The notes beneath the pieces are model-generated. The model had not been told where the DNA came from. It ran no database searches and saw only the letters and a program-made list of their open reading frames with translations. 55,164 nucleotides of DNA. Origin: Candidatus Altarchaeota archaeon (GTDB lineage Archaea; SpSt-1190). A program made the translations under genes and the position numbers. This document shows positions 28,659 through 38,176 of the stretch, one piece after another. Location: contig JAAOXU010000009.1 in NCBI GenBank assembly GCA_018220935.1, positions 1 to 55,164 of the forward strand, written 5' to 3'. Each line of letters opens with the position of its first letter. Within the stretch, counting starts at the first letter, position 1.

Positions 28659-29405
28659 TTAAAATGTTTCCCAAAGCTTCCAAATTTCTCTTATAGTCTC
28701 TTTGTGACCAACGCCATAATTTTTATGCCCATTACTAGGCTCAGCAATAAACATACAATCCTTTTTTTGATATAATTTTTTTAATATGTCTTGAAAATCT
28801 TGACTGCCCCCACCCAAGGGAACTAAACCAAACCCGTTGTCATTATCCGCAACATGCACGGCTTTAATTTTATCAAAGACCGCTTCAATTTGTTTAAGTG
28901 GTGTTTCTTCTAATTTTTTCTCATACCAATTATGAAGGGTGTGAGGAATATCCATAAGAAGATTATCGCTCAAATTTCCAGCGTCAATCAAAGAACCAAT
29001 TGTTAATCGGTCGGATCTAATTGGTAAATTTTCTAAAAGTGGGGTAGATGTTGAATTTTTTATTGCGGACGTAATTGCAGAACTGATGTCTTTTAGTTTA
29101 TCTGCGGCTGCGTGAAGCACTGTATAATCAAGGTTTGCTTTCCCAGACACTTCATCCCAATGAATAAAATTACCATCAGCACTTGTTGGAAACGGAGGAT
29201 GAAGTCCACGAAACTTGAAAGTTTTTCCTAAAAAATCGATAGCTTCAAGAGCGGTTTGTTGAGTATCACTTGGCGTTATTTGTAATTCAAATCCATTCAC
29301 AATAATCCCATCTTTTTCTAATTCACCAATATTATCTAAAAACATTTGGACGTCTCTTGGTGCAACTTTCATGGCAAGGAGCATAAAAGCAGTCAAGGTA
29401 GTCAT
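28659..29405 (-). CDS. AP endonuclease/xylose isomerase-like TIM-barrel protein
   Basis: ITPSDTQQTALEAIDFLGKTFKFRGLHPPFP..., LLENLP, LLMDIPHTLHN, IKAVHVADND, MFIAEPSNG; AP2Ec-like layout. Confidence 0.7.
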   Translation of the reverse strand: MTTLTAFMLLAMKVAPRDVQMFLDNIGELEKDGIIVNGFELQITPSDTQQTALEAIDFLGKTFKFRGLHPPFPTSADGNFIHWDEVSGKANLDYTVLHAAADKLKDISSAITSAIKNSTSTPLLENLPIRSDRLTIGSLIDAGNLSDNLLMDIPHTLHNWYEKKLEETPLKQIEAVFDKIKAVHVADNDNGFGLVPLGGGSQDFQDILKKLYQKKDCMFIAEPSNGHKNYGVGHKETIREIWKLWETF

Positions 29406-29431
29406 TTATAGTATTGAGCCGTGGGTTCACT

Positions 29432-29803
29432 GTGGAAAAATTAAATTATAAAGATTTTAATCAAATACTTTACAAGAGACGAAGTGTTGGATATAGTTTT
29501 TCTTCACAAAGTTTAAGTTTTCTACAAAGTTTAATACCAAAAAGTTTTAGTTCAGAAATAATAAAAAAATCAGATTGGGATAAGCTCGAATTTATTAGAG
29601 ATGGTTCACTGATGACTTTAGAAGACACTTTAATTGTAAAAAAAGACTTAAAATTTTCAGCATTCATTACACCCCACAAAGCCTTAATTTATGATAAAAA
29701 ATTGAAGGTTTTAGGAGAAAATTATAAGAGACCACTTAGCCTAAATCATTTAGTTTATTTAGTATTTTTAGTGGGGATTTTAGGAGTTTGGTGGTTTATA
29801 TGA
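29432..29803 (+). CDS. Hypothetical protein with C-terminal TM anchor
   Basis: ORF 29414..29803 with internal GTG 29432; C-terminal LVYLVFLVGILGVWWFI. Confidence 0.4.
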   Translation: MEKLNYKDFNQILYKRRSVGYSFSSQSLSFLQSLIPKSFSSEIIKKSDWDKLEFIRDGSLMTLEDTLIVKKDLKFSAFITPHKALIYDKKLKVLGENYKRPLSLNHLVYLVFLVGILGVWWFI

Positions 29804-30402
29804 AGGATTTATCAGTAAAAAAAGAACTTAGTATTGAATTGGGGAGAAAAACAGTTCATTTCTTTATTGTTTTAGTTAATCTCTTACTTTTTCACCTATT
29901 TGAGTATAATTTAGTCCCGTTTTTAGTGGTTTTACTCATTTTTGGCATCGCAATCTCAGAAATAACGATTAGAGGGCACGAAATTCCAATTGTGAGTTGG
30001 GCAATTAAGAATTTTGATCGCCCTGAAAATACTGTATTTCGTCCAGGTCTTGGGGTTTTTACACTCATTACAGGTATTTTAATTACCATTTTATTATCTA
30101 AGTTTCTAGTCGTAAGTAAAACCTTCACAGAAGTCGCCATTCTAATGGCTGCTAGCGACACATTTTCAACAGTTTTGGGACTTATGTTTGGAAAAACTAG
30201 GTGGGGGTGGAATTTCAGAAAGACAGTTGAAGGAAGTTTTGCTTTTCTAATTTTTAGTATATTCGTGACTTCAGGTTATCTTGACGGTTTTTCAAGACTT
30301 ATTGTCCCACTTGTTGCTACTTTAGTTGAAACTATTCCCAAAATGGATGATAATTTTGCAATTCCTACAGCCTCACTTTTGACATTAAAATTAATTGGCT
30401 AG
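29800..30402 (+). CDS. Dolichol/phytol kinase-like (SEC59/CTP-dependent lipid kinase) membrane protein
   Basis: ELGRKTVHFFIVL...GLGVFTLITGILI...AAASDTFSTVLGLMFGKTRW..., KTVEGSFAFLIFS; matches the family layout. Confidence 0.7.
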   Translation: MKDLSVKKELSIELGRKTVHFFIVLVNLLLFHLFEYNLVPFLVVLLIFGIAISEITIRGHEIPIVSWAIKNFDRPENTVFRPGLGVFTLITGILITILLSKFLVVSKTFTEVAILMAASDTFSTVLGLMFGKTRWGWNFRKTVEGSFAFLIFSIFVTSGYLDGFSRLIVPLVATLVETIPKMDDNFAIPTASLLTLKLIG

Positions 30403-30440
30403 TTTTTCAAGTGCCGTCGAGCGAAGCGAATATGACACAT

Positions 30441-30465
30441 TTAATCAAACTTTATCAAAGTTTGA
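30441..30465 (-). repeat. tRNA-proximal hairpin element, copy D
   Basis: Minus strand TCAAACTTT-GAT-AAAGTTTGA (9-bp perfect stem) followed by TTAAA; immediately downstream of tRNA-Phe. Confidence 0.55.
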
Positions 30466-30466
30466 A

Positions 30467-30540
30467 TGGGGCTGGTGGAATTCGAATCCACGACGACTCG
30501 GTCTTCAGCCGAGCGCTCTCCCAGGCTGAGCTACAGCCCC
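30467..30540 (-). tRNA. tRNA-Phe (anticodon GAA)
   Basis: Minus strand GGGGCTGTAGCTCAGCCTGGGAGAGCGCTCGGCTGAAGACCGAGTCGTCGTGGATTCGAATTCCACCAGCCCCA. Confidence 0.96.
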
Positions 30541-30581
30541 AAAACAATTGACATTTATATTTTAAAGACTATTGCATTATT

Positions 30582-31232
30582 ATGAAGTACATCGTTCTTG
30601 TATTACTGGTCTTTTTAGCAGGTTGTACGTCCAATAAAGAAACATTACTTACACGAGATGGAGTTCAACTCACCTATAAATTTTATGAGGGTGGGTGGAC
30701 AGGTGTAATTTTAGTTCACCAACTTGATGGGAGTAAAGAAGATTGGAGACCACTTGAGACTTCGTTAGAAAGGGAAGGCATCTCATATATTTCAATTGAT
30801 CTTAGAGGTCACGGAGATAGTCAACAAGATTGGACAACATTTACTACTGAAGATTTTGTAAATATGGTCTATGATGTTGAGGCTGCACAAAAATTTATGA
30901 GACGAAATGGAATCAATGTAAAAACTATCATAGGGTCTAGTGTAGGTGCAAATGTAGTGTATAAGTATGCAATATGGAAAGAACCAGAGTCAATAATTTT
31001 GATGTCACCTGGCTTTAGTTATAGGGGACTAAACATAAGTCAAGAAATTGGAAATTATACCGGGAGCACTTTAGTCATAGTTGGTACTAGTGATACTTAT
31101 TCAAAGACAACTCAAGACGTATTTATTAGAGACCAAAATGCTAGTGGGGCTGTAGTATCAGGACTAAAACACGGTAAAGACCTATTACCTCAAGCTAATA
31201 TCAAAATTATTCAGTTTATTAATCGTGAGTAG
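30582..31232 (+). CDS. Alpha/beta hydrolase with lipoprotein-type signal
   Basis: MKYIVLVLLVFLAGCTSN lipobox; VILVHQLDGS oxyanion region, IGSSVGANV nucleophile elbow, GTSDTYS acid, LKHGKD His. Confidence 0.8.
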   Translation: MKYIVLVLLVFLAGCTSNKETLLTRDGVQLTYKFYEGGWTGVILVHQLDGSKEDWRPLETSLEREGISYISIDLRGHGDSQQDWTTFTTEDFVNMVYDVEAAQKFMRRNGINVKTIIGSSVGANVVYKYAIWKEPESIILMSPGFSYRGLNISQEIGNYTGSTLVIVGTSDTYSKTTQDVFIRDQNASGAVVSGLKHGKDLLPQANIKIIQFINRE

Positions 31233-31623
31233 ATGTACAATACTCTTCAAAGGACCAAGATGTTGAAGACATTTTAATTTTGTATTCTTTTTCATCGTCC
31301 ATTGTAGCATTAAAGTAAATATTTCCAACATCCGTAATATTTGTAGAAACAAATCCACTCGCAATCTCATCAAGTCCATATTTTACTTCGTAATATATGG
31401 GAACTGTAATTGGTGAATCAACACTAACTATAGCATATCCAGATGTATTAAAACAAGCGATTCCAAGCACTTTTGGTGAAATTCTTGCATCAACTAGTAA
31501 TTCATCACCTTTATTGGTAGTTTCAGTTGAGATTTTGTTAAATTGATAAAAAGCCACAATCACGGTTGAAATTGAAATCAGTAAGAGGAGTGTTGTAACG
31601 ACTACAGATGAAATTCCTTTCAC
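31219..31623 (-). CDS. Pilin-like protein with MKG N-terminus, no LamG domain
   Basis: MKGISSVVVTTLLLLISISTVIVAF then the two-Cys module (IACFNTSGYAIV...NITDVGNIYF...SWSFEEYC) shared with the neighbouring LamG proteins. Confidence 0.65.
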   Translation of the reverse strand: MKGISSVVVTTLLLLISISTVIVAFYQFNKISTETTNKGDELLVDARISPKVLGIACFNTSGYAIVSVDSPITVPIYYEVKYGLDEIASGFVSTNITDVGNIYFNATMDDEKEYKIKMSSTSWSFEEYCTSTHD

Positions 31624-31642
31624 TAAAGAAAATTACCCCACA

Positions 31643-33286
31643 CTAATTATACGCTTCGTATATGGCATAAATCTCGTCACTTGAAAGGGCACCATTATAC
31701 ACATACAATTCATCAATTTTACCGTCAAAATAATTAGCTTGATTTCTTAGTTTACCTATATTAATTGAAGTGTCTGACGTTTGTAGGGTTTCCCAATTAA
31801 AGGTTTCAGTAGTTTTGAGTTGTCCATTAACGTACAGCGAAGTATCTGTACCATCAAAGGATGCTGCAATATGTTGCCAGGTTTTTGCACCTAAACTATC
31901 CGCGTAAATAATCTGGTAGTTAGAATCACTGTTTGCAATATACCAGAAAATTTGATTACTTGCATCAATACCCAAATCCCAAGTACGTGGAGAACTAGAC
32001 AACAAACCCTTACTTATTATCCCTTGTTGAACTGAAGGTGTATTTGCATAAACCCAAGAAGTAATTGTAAGTTTTTTAGGTGTATCAAGACTTGATGAAT
32101 CAGGTATATCAATATAATCATCAACACCATTAAAATTTATACCCGTGTTAATTTTTCCAGAAGTCCACATATGATCATCAAATACTGAAGAACCAACACC
32201 CTCATCAAAAGGCCAGTATGCAATCAAACCATCCGTAATATTTTGGTTCTGATAAAGCGAAGCAACTTCAGTACTATTTAGTGCACGGTTAAAAATTTTA
32301 ACATCATCAAGAGTGCCATTAAAGTATAAGGAATTGTCATAAACAGTTCCACCTCGTCCAACTCTAAAGGGAACTGTTGGATTGGCAAGAACATTAGGCC
32401 ATGAATCAGGATCCCATGCAGAAGACCCATCAAGATAAACTTGAACAAAAGTCCCATTAAAAGTACCAACAACATGGTGCCATAAACTATCATTCACTAA
32501 AGAACCACCCCACTTATCACCATAAGTAGTACCATTAGAAACTAAAAACCCAATTTGACCAAATCTTAGTCTCAAATAATATCCACCAACAGAATTATGG
32601 GTCACATATTTTGAAAGGATGGGATTATGTGGTGCCCCCCCTTCAGATGTTTTTATCCAAGCAGATACAGTAATATTAACGACATCAAAACCACTAGCGT
32701 GTGTAACATTTATGAAATTATCAACACCATCAAAGGATAGTGCACCATCATATTTTCCAGTCGCCCAACTAGAACCATGTACAGCACCATCCTTGTAACC
32801 ATTTAGAACGCCATCATTACTCGTTGTAAGATCATCTATAGTGGTACCAGACGCTTCATCAAAAGAAAAGTATGAAACAGCACTATCATGAATTCTAGCA
32901 TTACAAGTATCAGTTATTGACCATTTTGTTGTGTAAAATTCTACAACGTAACCCGTGTCTCTAGTCAAAAGTGCACCAAAGTAAAGTTTACCTTGACTAG
33001 TCACATTAGCATCAATTACTCCAGTCTTTACATTCACCCCTGCGGTGTTTTTTATCCTATAATTTAAGTTACCCACCAACCTTTCAGTTTGAATCACAAC
33101 ATATCCATGATCTAGAAAACATCTTGTAGTAAGAATTTGTGGTGGTTGTTCTGGATATATCAAGGCTTTTTCTGCTCCAGCCTGTGTATCAGTTATCATG
33201 CCTCTTAAAAACACAAAAAATCCGCTCACGACACCAACAGCTAAAAGAACCATCAAAATAGACTCAATACTAAGTTGTCCTTTCAC
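31643..33286 (-). CDS. LamG/ConA-like domain (x2) pilin-like surface protein
   Basis: MKGQLSIESILMVLL (prepilin G|QxSxE-like); two LamG-like domains (SFDGVDNFINVTH...TVSAWIKT...DDVKIFNRALNSTEVASLY; NFNGVDDYIDIPDSSSL...ITSWVYA...KIDELYVYNGALSSDEIYAIY). Confidence 0.8.
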   Translation of the reverse strand: MKGQLSIESILMVLLAVGVVSGFFVFLRGMITDTQAGAEKALIYPEQPPQILTTRCFLDHGYVVIQTERLVGNLNYRIKNTAGVNVKTGVIDANVTSQGKLYFGALLTRDTGYVVEFYTTKWSITDTCNARIHDSAVSYFSFDEASGTTIDDLTTSNDGVLNGYKDGAVHGSSWATGKYDGALSFDGVDNFINVTHASGFDVVNITVSAWIKTSEGGAPHNPILSKYVTHNSVGGYYLRLRFGQIGFLVSNGTTYGDKWGGSLVNDSLWHHVVGTFNGTFVQVYLDGSSAWDPDSWPNVLANPTVPFRVGRGGTVYDNSLYFNGTLDDVKIFNRALNSTEVASLYQNQNITDGLIAYWPFDEGVGSSVFDDHMWTSGKINTGINFNGVDDYIDIPDSSSLDTPKKLTITSWVYANTPSVQQGIISKGLLSSSPRTWDLGIDASNQIFWYIANSDSNYQIIYADSLGAKTWQHIAASFDGTDTSLYVNGQLKTTETFNWETLQTSDTSINIGKLRNQANYFDGKIDELYVYNGALSSDEIYAIYEAYN

Positions 33287-34353
33287 TGAGCTCCCCCCAC
33301 AGATGCTTGATAAAGTGTTTCAATTTCTTGAAGTGAAAAGGCACGGTTGTAAATTCGAACATCATCAATCGTACCATTAAAGGGATGATATGTAGGATAA
33401 CTATATGCGAGAACACCAATAGTAACGTCTAGGGTTGATAATTGAATTGTATCGGAAGCAGCAGATGCCGAACCTTTTGGAACCGCGTCTCTATATTTTC
33501 TTAAATATTGTCCATCAAAAACCATGACTACGTGTTGCCAAGTATTCAAAGAAAGAGTTGTTCCAAGGGTGCGTACTTGTGTTTTGGATGGTGATATCCA
33601 GATATTTGCATCAAAAGCTCCAACAACAAAATCAAGATTATATCCACCCTTCCCAGGAGAATCACAACAATCCCTGCCTTTGCTAACAATGTAATGTGAA
33701 TATGAAGAAAGATTGTAAGGATAAATCCAGGCAGAAATGGTAATATTTTTACTTATATTTAGAGATTCTGAATCTGGGACAACCACATATACATTAGAAC
33801 CATTAAACTCAAGGGCACCAGATAAATGACCTTCAGTCCAAGTTGCTCCAACAACCACGCCATCATTATCATAGTCACTGGCGTCATTTGCTACCAAGCC
33901 CGTAGTCTCATCAAAAGTTAGATGGAGGACCTTATGTGGGTCGTTTATTGGTCGACAATATTCAGATATCTTCCACCTTTTCCCGGAAAGAGTAACAAAA
34001 TATCTCTCGTCGCTTTCAAAAAAATATGGAAGATAAACTCTTCCCGTCCCAGTAATATTCATATCAACAAACCCTTCAGCAACTCGTTTGCCCGTATCAA
34101 GATCAACTGAATAGAGTGCTTGTCCCGATACTGTTTTTTGACCTTGACTTAGACTCAAGTCCATATAGCCATATCCATTATAGCAAATTAGATTCATGAG
34201 TTTTGGTGGAATATCTAGTTCAACCATTTGTTTTTCACTCTCAGATATTATATTAGTTTGAAGTCCCCTAATGTATGAAAAGAACATCACAGTACCCCCT
34301 ATAACCACCAAAAACATAAGCACCATGGCAACTACAGCCGTTGCTCCTTTCAT
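33283..34353 (-). CDS. LamG/ConA-like domain pilin-like surface protein
   Basis: MKGATAVVAMVLMFLVVIGGTVMFF; LamG EFNGSNVYVVVPDSESLNISKNITISAWIYP...IDDVRIYNRAFSLQEIETLY. Confidence 0.8.
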   Translation of the reverse strand: MKGATAVVAMVLMFLVVIGGTVMFFSYIRGLQTNIISESEKQMVELDIPPKLMNLICYNGYGYMDLSLSQGQKTVSGQALYSVDLDTGKRVAEGFVDMNITGTGRVYLPYFFESDERYFVTLSGKRWKISEYCRPINDPHKVLHLTFDETTGLVANDASDYDNDGVVVGATWTEGHLSGALEFNGSNVYVVVPDSESLNISKNITISAWIYPYNLSSYSHYIVSKGRDCCDSPGKGGYNLDFVVGAFDANIWISPSKTQVRTLGTTLSLNTWQHVVMVFDGQYLRKYRDAVPKGSASAASDTIQLSTLDVTIGVLAYSYPTYHPFNGTIDDVRIYNRAFSLQEIETLYQASVGGAQ

Positions 34354-34398
34354 AAAAATTCAATGTATTAAGCTGATTTATTCTTTTGGATAGGTGTT

Positions 34399-36021
34399 TT
34401 AGTTCACATATCCATCATAAATAGCTTTAATTTCTTTATTTGTTAAAATTCTCGAATAAATTTTTACTTCATCAATTGCCCCATCAAAGAAACCTTGAGT
34501 TACATAAAGATTACCCTCACTCGTTGCAACGTCTATTTTATCAATTAAAGATTTGTCAAATTCGCCATCAACAAAAAGAGACCAGTTACCAGTTGATACT
34601 TCGTATTGTGCTACAATGTGGTAAAATTCACCAACAACCCAATTGGTTTTAGTGCTAACAAGGGCGTGATACTCACCAGTTTCAGGTCTCATTTCAAAAA
34701 CAAGGGAACTTGCAGGTTTTGCACCATAAATCCAATATGGTCGTGAAGAACCACCCCCGTATTTTCTTATTTGTGTTCCTTGCCAACTAGAACCATCCCA
34801 ATTACCAGGACTAAACCAATATGAAATTGCAAATTCACTAAGTTCAATTTCTTGGGGTTGGGTCACTGTAACTAAATCAGTACCATCAAAGAAAAGGGCG
34901 CTTCCTTTTTTTCCAGAAAACCACATATGGTTATCATGAGCAACTGTAAGTGATTTTTCATTAAAGCCCCAATAACCAATTATATCCTCAATTACACTTT
35001 GATTTACGTATAATGCAGAAATCTCAGATATAGTTAGTGAACGATTGTATAATCTAATTTCATCAATAGTTCCGTTATACCAATTTGGAGTTGGAAAATT
35101 TCCGTATTTACCTATTGTGAGATTACCAATACCATCTACATCAGAAGGAGAACCAAGAGTGTTGTTGTTTTCAAATTCACCATTAATATAAATTTGAATA
35201 TCATTTCCATCTCGAACTCCTGTTACAAAATACCAAGTATCTGTAGTCAAAACGGTAGTGCTATCTACAAAACTACCAGATGTTTCAAATCTAATAGTAT
35301 TTGTACTACGCACCAACAAAGAAAAGCCAGGCCAACCATCCGTTTGTAGTTTAGCCATGATAATCCTACTCCCACTACCTTCTTGTTTTATCCAAGCAGA
35401 AACTGTAAAATTATTTAGCCCAAAATTAAATATACTAGAATTTCCCAAATCCACATAATTTCCACTACCATTAAAACTCAAAGCATCCCCCTCGTATCCA
35501 GAAGTAACACTTGCACCGATTATTGAGCCATCTAGACCACCAGAAAAAGTTCCATCATTATTATTGATTTTTTCATCAAGATTTGTACCAATACCTTCAT
35601 CAAGAGGCATAAAAAAAGCAAGGTCCTTGTCATAAGTTGATGTACAGGTATCTGTTATTGACCAGGTGGGAGTGTATAAACGAAGGGTGTATTGTTTCCC
35701 TTTATCCATTGGTGCCCCAAAAACCACTTCACCCAGTTCACTAATATTAACACTTAAAACGCCCCTATCAATTTCTTTGCCATTTAGTTCGTCTAAAGTG
35801 TAGAGTAAATCTCCTTCAACAGAAGAGAGTATAACTACACCAAAATCAGAGTAGCACTTAGTTCTTAGAATTTGTATCGGCTCTTTTGGATAAATTAAAA
35901 GTTTTTGAGATTCGGCTAACGTATCAGAACTTAAATTAATAAAGAAGTAAAAAAAGCCACCAGCTGCTGAGATACCCATTAGGATTATCAAAACAGTTTG
36001 TAGACTAAGCTGACCTTTCAT
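34399..36021 (-). CDS. LamG/ConA-like domain (x2) pilin-like surface protein
   Basis: MKGQLSLQTVLIILMGISAAGGFF; SFNGSGNYVDLGNSS...FTVSAWIKQ...IDEIRLYNRSLTISEISALY and a second LamG ending DEVKIYSRILTNKEIKAIY. Confidence 0.8.
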   Translation of the reverse strand: MKGQLSLQTVLIILMGISAAGGFFYFFINLSSDTLAESQKLLIYPKEPIQILRTKCYSDFGVVILSSVEGDLLYTLDELNGKEIDRGVLSVNISELGEVVFGAPMDKGKQYTLRLYTPTWSITDTCTSTYDKDLAFFMPLDEGIGTNLDEKINNNDGTFSGGLDGSIIGASVTSGYEGDALSFNGSGNYVDLGNSSIFNFGLNNFTVSAWIKQEGSGSRIIMAKLQTDGWPGFSLLVRSTNTIRFETSGSFVDSTTVLTTDTWYFVTGVRDGNDIQIYINGEFENNNTLGSPSDVDGIGNLTIGKYGNFPTPNWYNGTIDEIRLYNRSLTISEISALYVNQSVIEDIIGYWGFNEKSLTVAHDNHMWFSGKKGSALFFDGTDLVTVTQPQEIELSEFAISYWFSPGNWDGSSWQGTQIRKYGGGSSRPYWIYGAKPASSLVFEMRPETGEYHALVSTKTNWVVGEFYHIVAQYEVSTGNWSLFVDGEFDKSLIDKIDVATSEGNLYVTQGFFDGAIDEVKIYSRILTNKEIKAIYDGYVN

Positions 36022-36102
36022 TAGATTAAGTACACCACTCGCCTAGAAAAACATTGGCAAGCTACTAAGTAGGGTTAATAAACTAGAAATTTGATTTAAT
36101 TT

Positions 36103-38163
36103 GTGAAGTTAAGTGACGTAGGATTAAAGTATCCCGAATTAAAACCCATTTTAAGTAAATTTGATGGAATTAAAAATTTGTATCCAACTCAAAGTGATGC
36201 AATTAGGATGGGCGCATTAGAGACTAGTTTTTTGCTCGCAAGTGGAACTGCAAGTGGTAAGACTTTAGTTGCGAATTTAGCTGCAGCTAGAACGGTTTTA
36301 TCAGGCAAAAAAGTACTGTATTTAGCACCTTTACGAAGTCTTGCTTTTGAAAAGTTTTCCGAATTTAAAAAACTCCCATTTAGAACTGCCATCTCAATTG
36401 GTGAGATGGACTCATCAGATCCATGGTTACAAAAATTTGATATTATTGTTGCAACTTATGAAAAGGCAGAAAGTTTAATTCGTCATAGACCAGATTGGCT
36501 AAAACAAATTGGGTTGGTTGTATTTGATGAGGCTCATGAGATGATGAGAAAACCATTAATTGAAACTTTAACTATAAAACTCAAGTGGGCTCAACGTTTG
36601 ATTTTGTCTGCCACCATTGGTAATGTTAGTGAAATTGCAGATTGGCTGGGTTTTAAATATTTAGAAAGTGATTTTAGACCCGTACCACTTAAAGAAGGTG
36701 TAATTAAGGGATCAGAATTAGTATGGACTGATGAGGTTACTAAATTACAGTCCAATCTACAAGGTATTGAAGGGTTAATTGAGGACGGACTAAAAAAACA
36801 GCATCAAACTTTAATTTTCGCAAATACTCGTCGTGAGGCTGAGGCCACTGCCGAGAAGGCAACTCGTTTAATTGAAGGGTCAGTAGACGTACGGTCAGAA
36901 AAATTAGAAATTATTGCAAATGAAATTGAAGGTGCACTAGATTATCCGACACGTCAGTGTAAAAAATTAGCCGCAATAGTAAGACGCGGTTCAGCATTTC
37001 ACCATGCAGGTTTAGTTAATGAACAGAGAATATTAGTTGAGAAGGCGTTTAAGACTGGTTTAATACCAGTTTTAGCCAGCACCGTAACCTTAGTTGCAGG
37101 AATTAATATGCCGAGTCGGCGGGTAATTGTTAAGAGTCCTCATTTTAGAGGTGAACCCTGGCCAGTTAGTCTCTACAAACAGGCAGCAGGTAGGAGTGGA
37201 AGACCTGGATACGATAAGGAAGGCGAATCAATTATACTTCATAAAAGACCTGATTTTGCACTTGAATACTATATTAACGGTCAGGTTGAGAATATTACTA
37301 GTCCACTCGCATATGAACCTACACTTCGCAGAGAAATAATCGGTTTGTTTGCTAGTGGGTTTGCAATGTCAAAAAAAGATGTTAAAGATTTTATGGGTAA
37401 AACCTTTTACGCATATCACCACGGAAATCCCGACAGAATTATCGAAATTAGCATGAGAGTTGTTGATAAATTAATAAGTTGGGATATGCTAAGTTCACAA
37501 AATAGTAAAGGGGACTTTTTGGCACCCACTAAATTGGGAAAAAGGGTAGCAGAATTATACATAGATCCACAAACAGCAGTAACTTGGATCAACGCATTTG
37601 AGGCGAGTTCACCATTAGGATATATTCACTTAATTGGTATGGGGGACGAAATGTATCTACCTGGACTAAAAAATTCTGAAAAGGAAGAATTAATGTACTC
37701 ATACGCTTCACGCGGTGAGGAATTAATTTATCCTAAACCCGCACCTTGGGATTTAGAGTTTGAGAAGTATATGAAGGCACTAAAACTTTCAATGATAATT
37801 GAAGAATGGATTGAAGAAAAAACTGAAGACAGTATTTTAAACCGATTTGGTATTGCACCTGGGGATCTTAGAAATTATATTCGAAATACAGAATGGTTAG
37901 CATATGCATTAAATGAAGTTATTGGGGTTACAAAGGGCAAAAGAAATGATCTTTTAAAACTTAGTAAGAGAGTACGACACGGGGTTAGAAGTGAACTAGT
38001 TGAACTTGCAGACCTACCAGGCATTGGTAGGGTTAAATCAAGAAGACTTTACAAAAAAGGTGTAACCATCAGTAATATTAGAAAAAAATCAGACGCATTA
38101 CTAACTGAAGTTATTGGAAAATCAGCAACTCGACGCTTAAGGGAAAAGCTCAAAAAGAGCTAA
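36103..38163 (+). CDS. Hel308/Ski2-like superfamily II DNA helicase
   Basis: GTG start; LASGTASGKT, VVFDEAHEM, LSATIGN, AAGRSGRPGYD; C-terminal HhH-like LADLPGIGRVKSRRLY. Confidence 0.92.
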   Translation: MKLSDVGLKYPELKPILSKFDGIKNLYPTQSDAIRMGALETSFLLASGTASGKTLVANLAAARTVLSGKKVLYLAPLRSLAFEKFSEFKKLPFRTAISIGEMDSSDPWLQKFDIIVATYEKAESLIRHRPDWLKQIGLVVFDEAHEMMRKPLIETLTIKLKWAQRLILSATIGNVSEIADWLGFKYLESDFRPVPLKEGVIKGSELVWTDEVTKLQSNLQGIEGLIEDGLKKQHQTLIFANTRREAEATAEKATRLIEGSVDVRSEKLEIIANEIEGALDYPTRQCKKLAAIVRRGSAFHHAGLVNEQRILVEKAFKTGLIPVLASTVTLVAGINMPSRRVIVKSPHFRGEPWPVSLYKQAAGRSGRPGYDKEGESIILHKRPDFALEYYINGQVENITSPLAYEPTLRREIIGLFASGFAMSKKDVKDFMGKTFYAYHHGNPDRIIEISMRVVDKLISWDMLSSQNSKGDFLAPTKLGKRVAELYIDPQTAVTWINAFEASSPLGYIHLIGMGDEMYLPGLKNSEKEELMYSYASRGEELIYPKPAPWDLEFEKYMKALKLSMIIEEWIEEKTEDSILNRFGIAPGDLRNYIRNTEWLAYALNEVIGVTKGKRNDLLKLSKRVRHGVRSELVELADLPGIGRVKSRRLYKKGVTISNIRKKSDALLTEVIGKSATRRLREKLKKS

Positions 38164-38176
38164 AGGATGTGCTTAG

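Noticed and set aside
31643-36021. CRISPR or tandem DNA repeats suggested by recurrent similar segments
   Set aside because: The similarity is at protein level (LamG domains), with no short regularly spaced DNA repeats.
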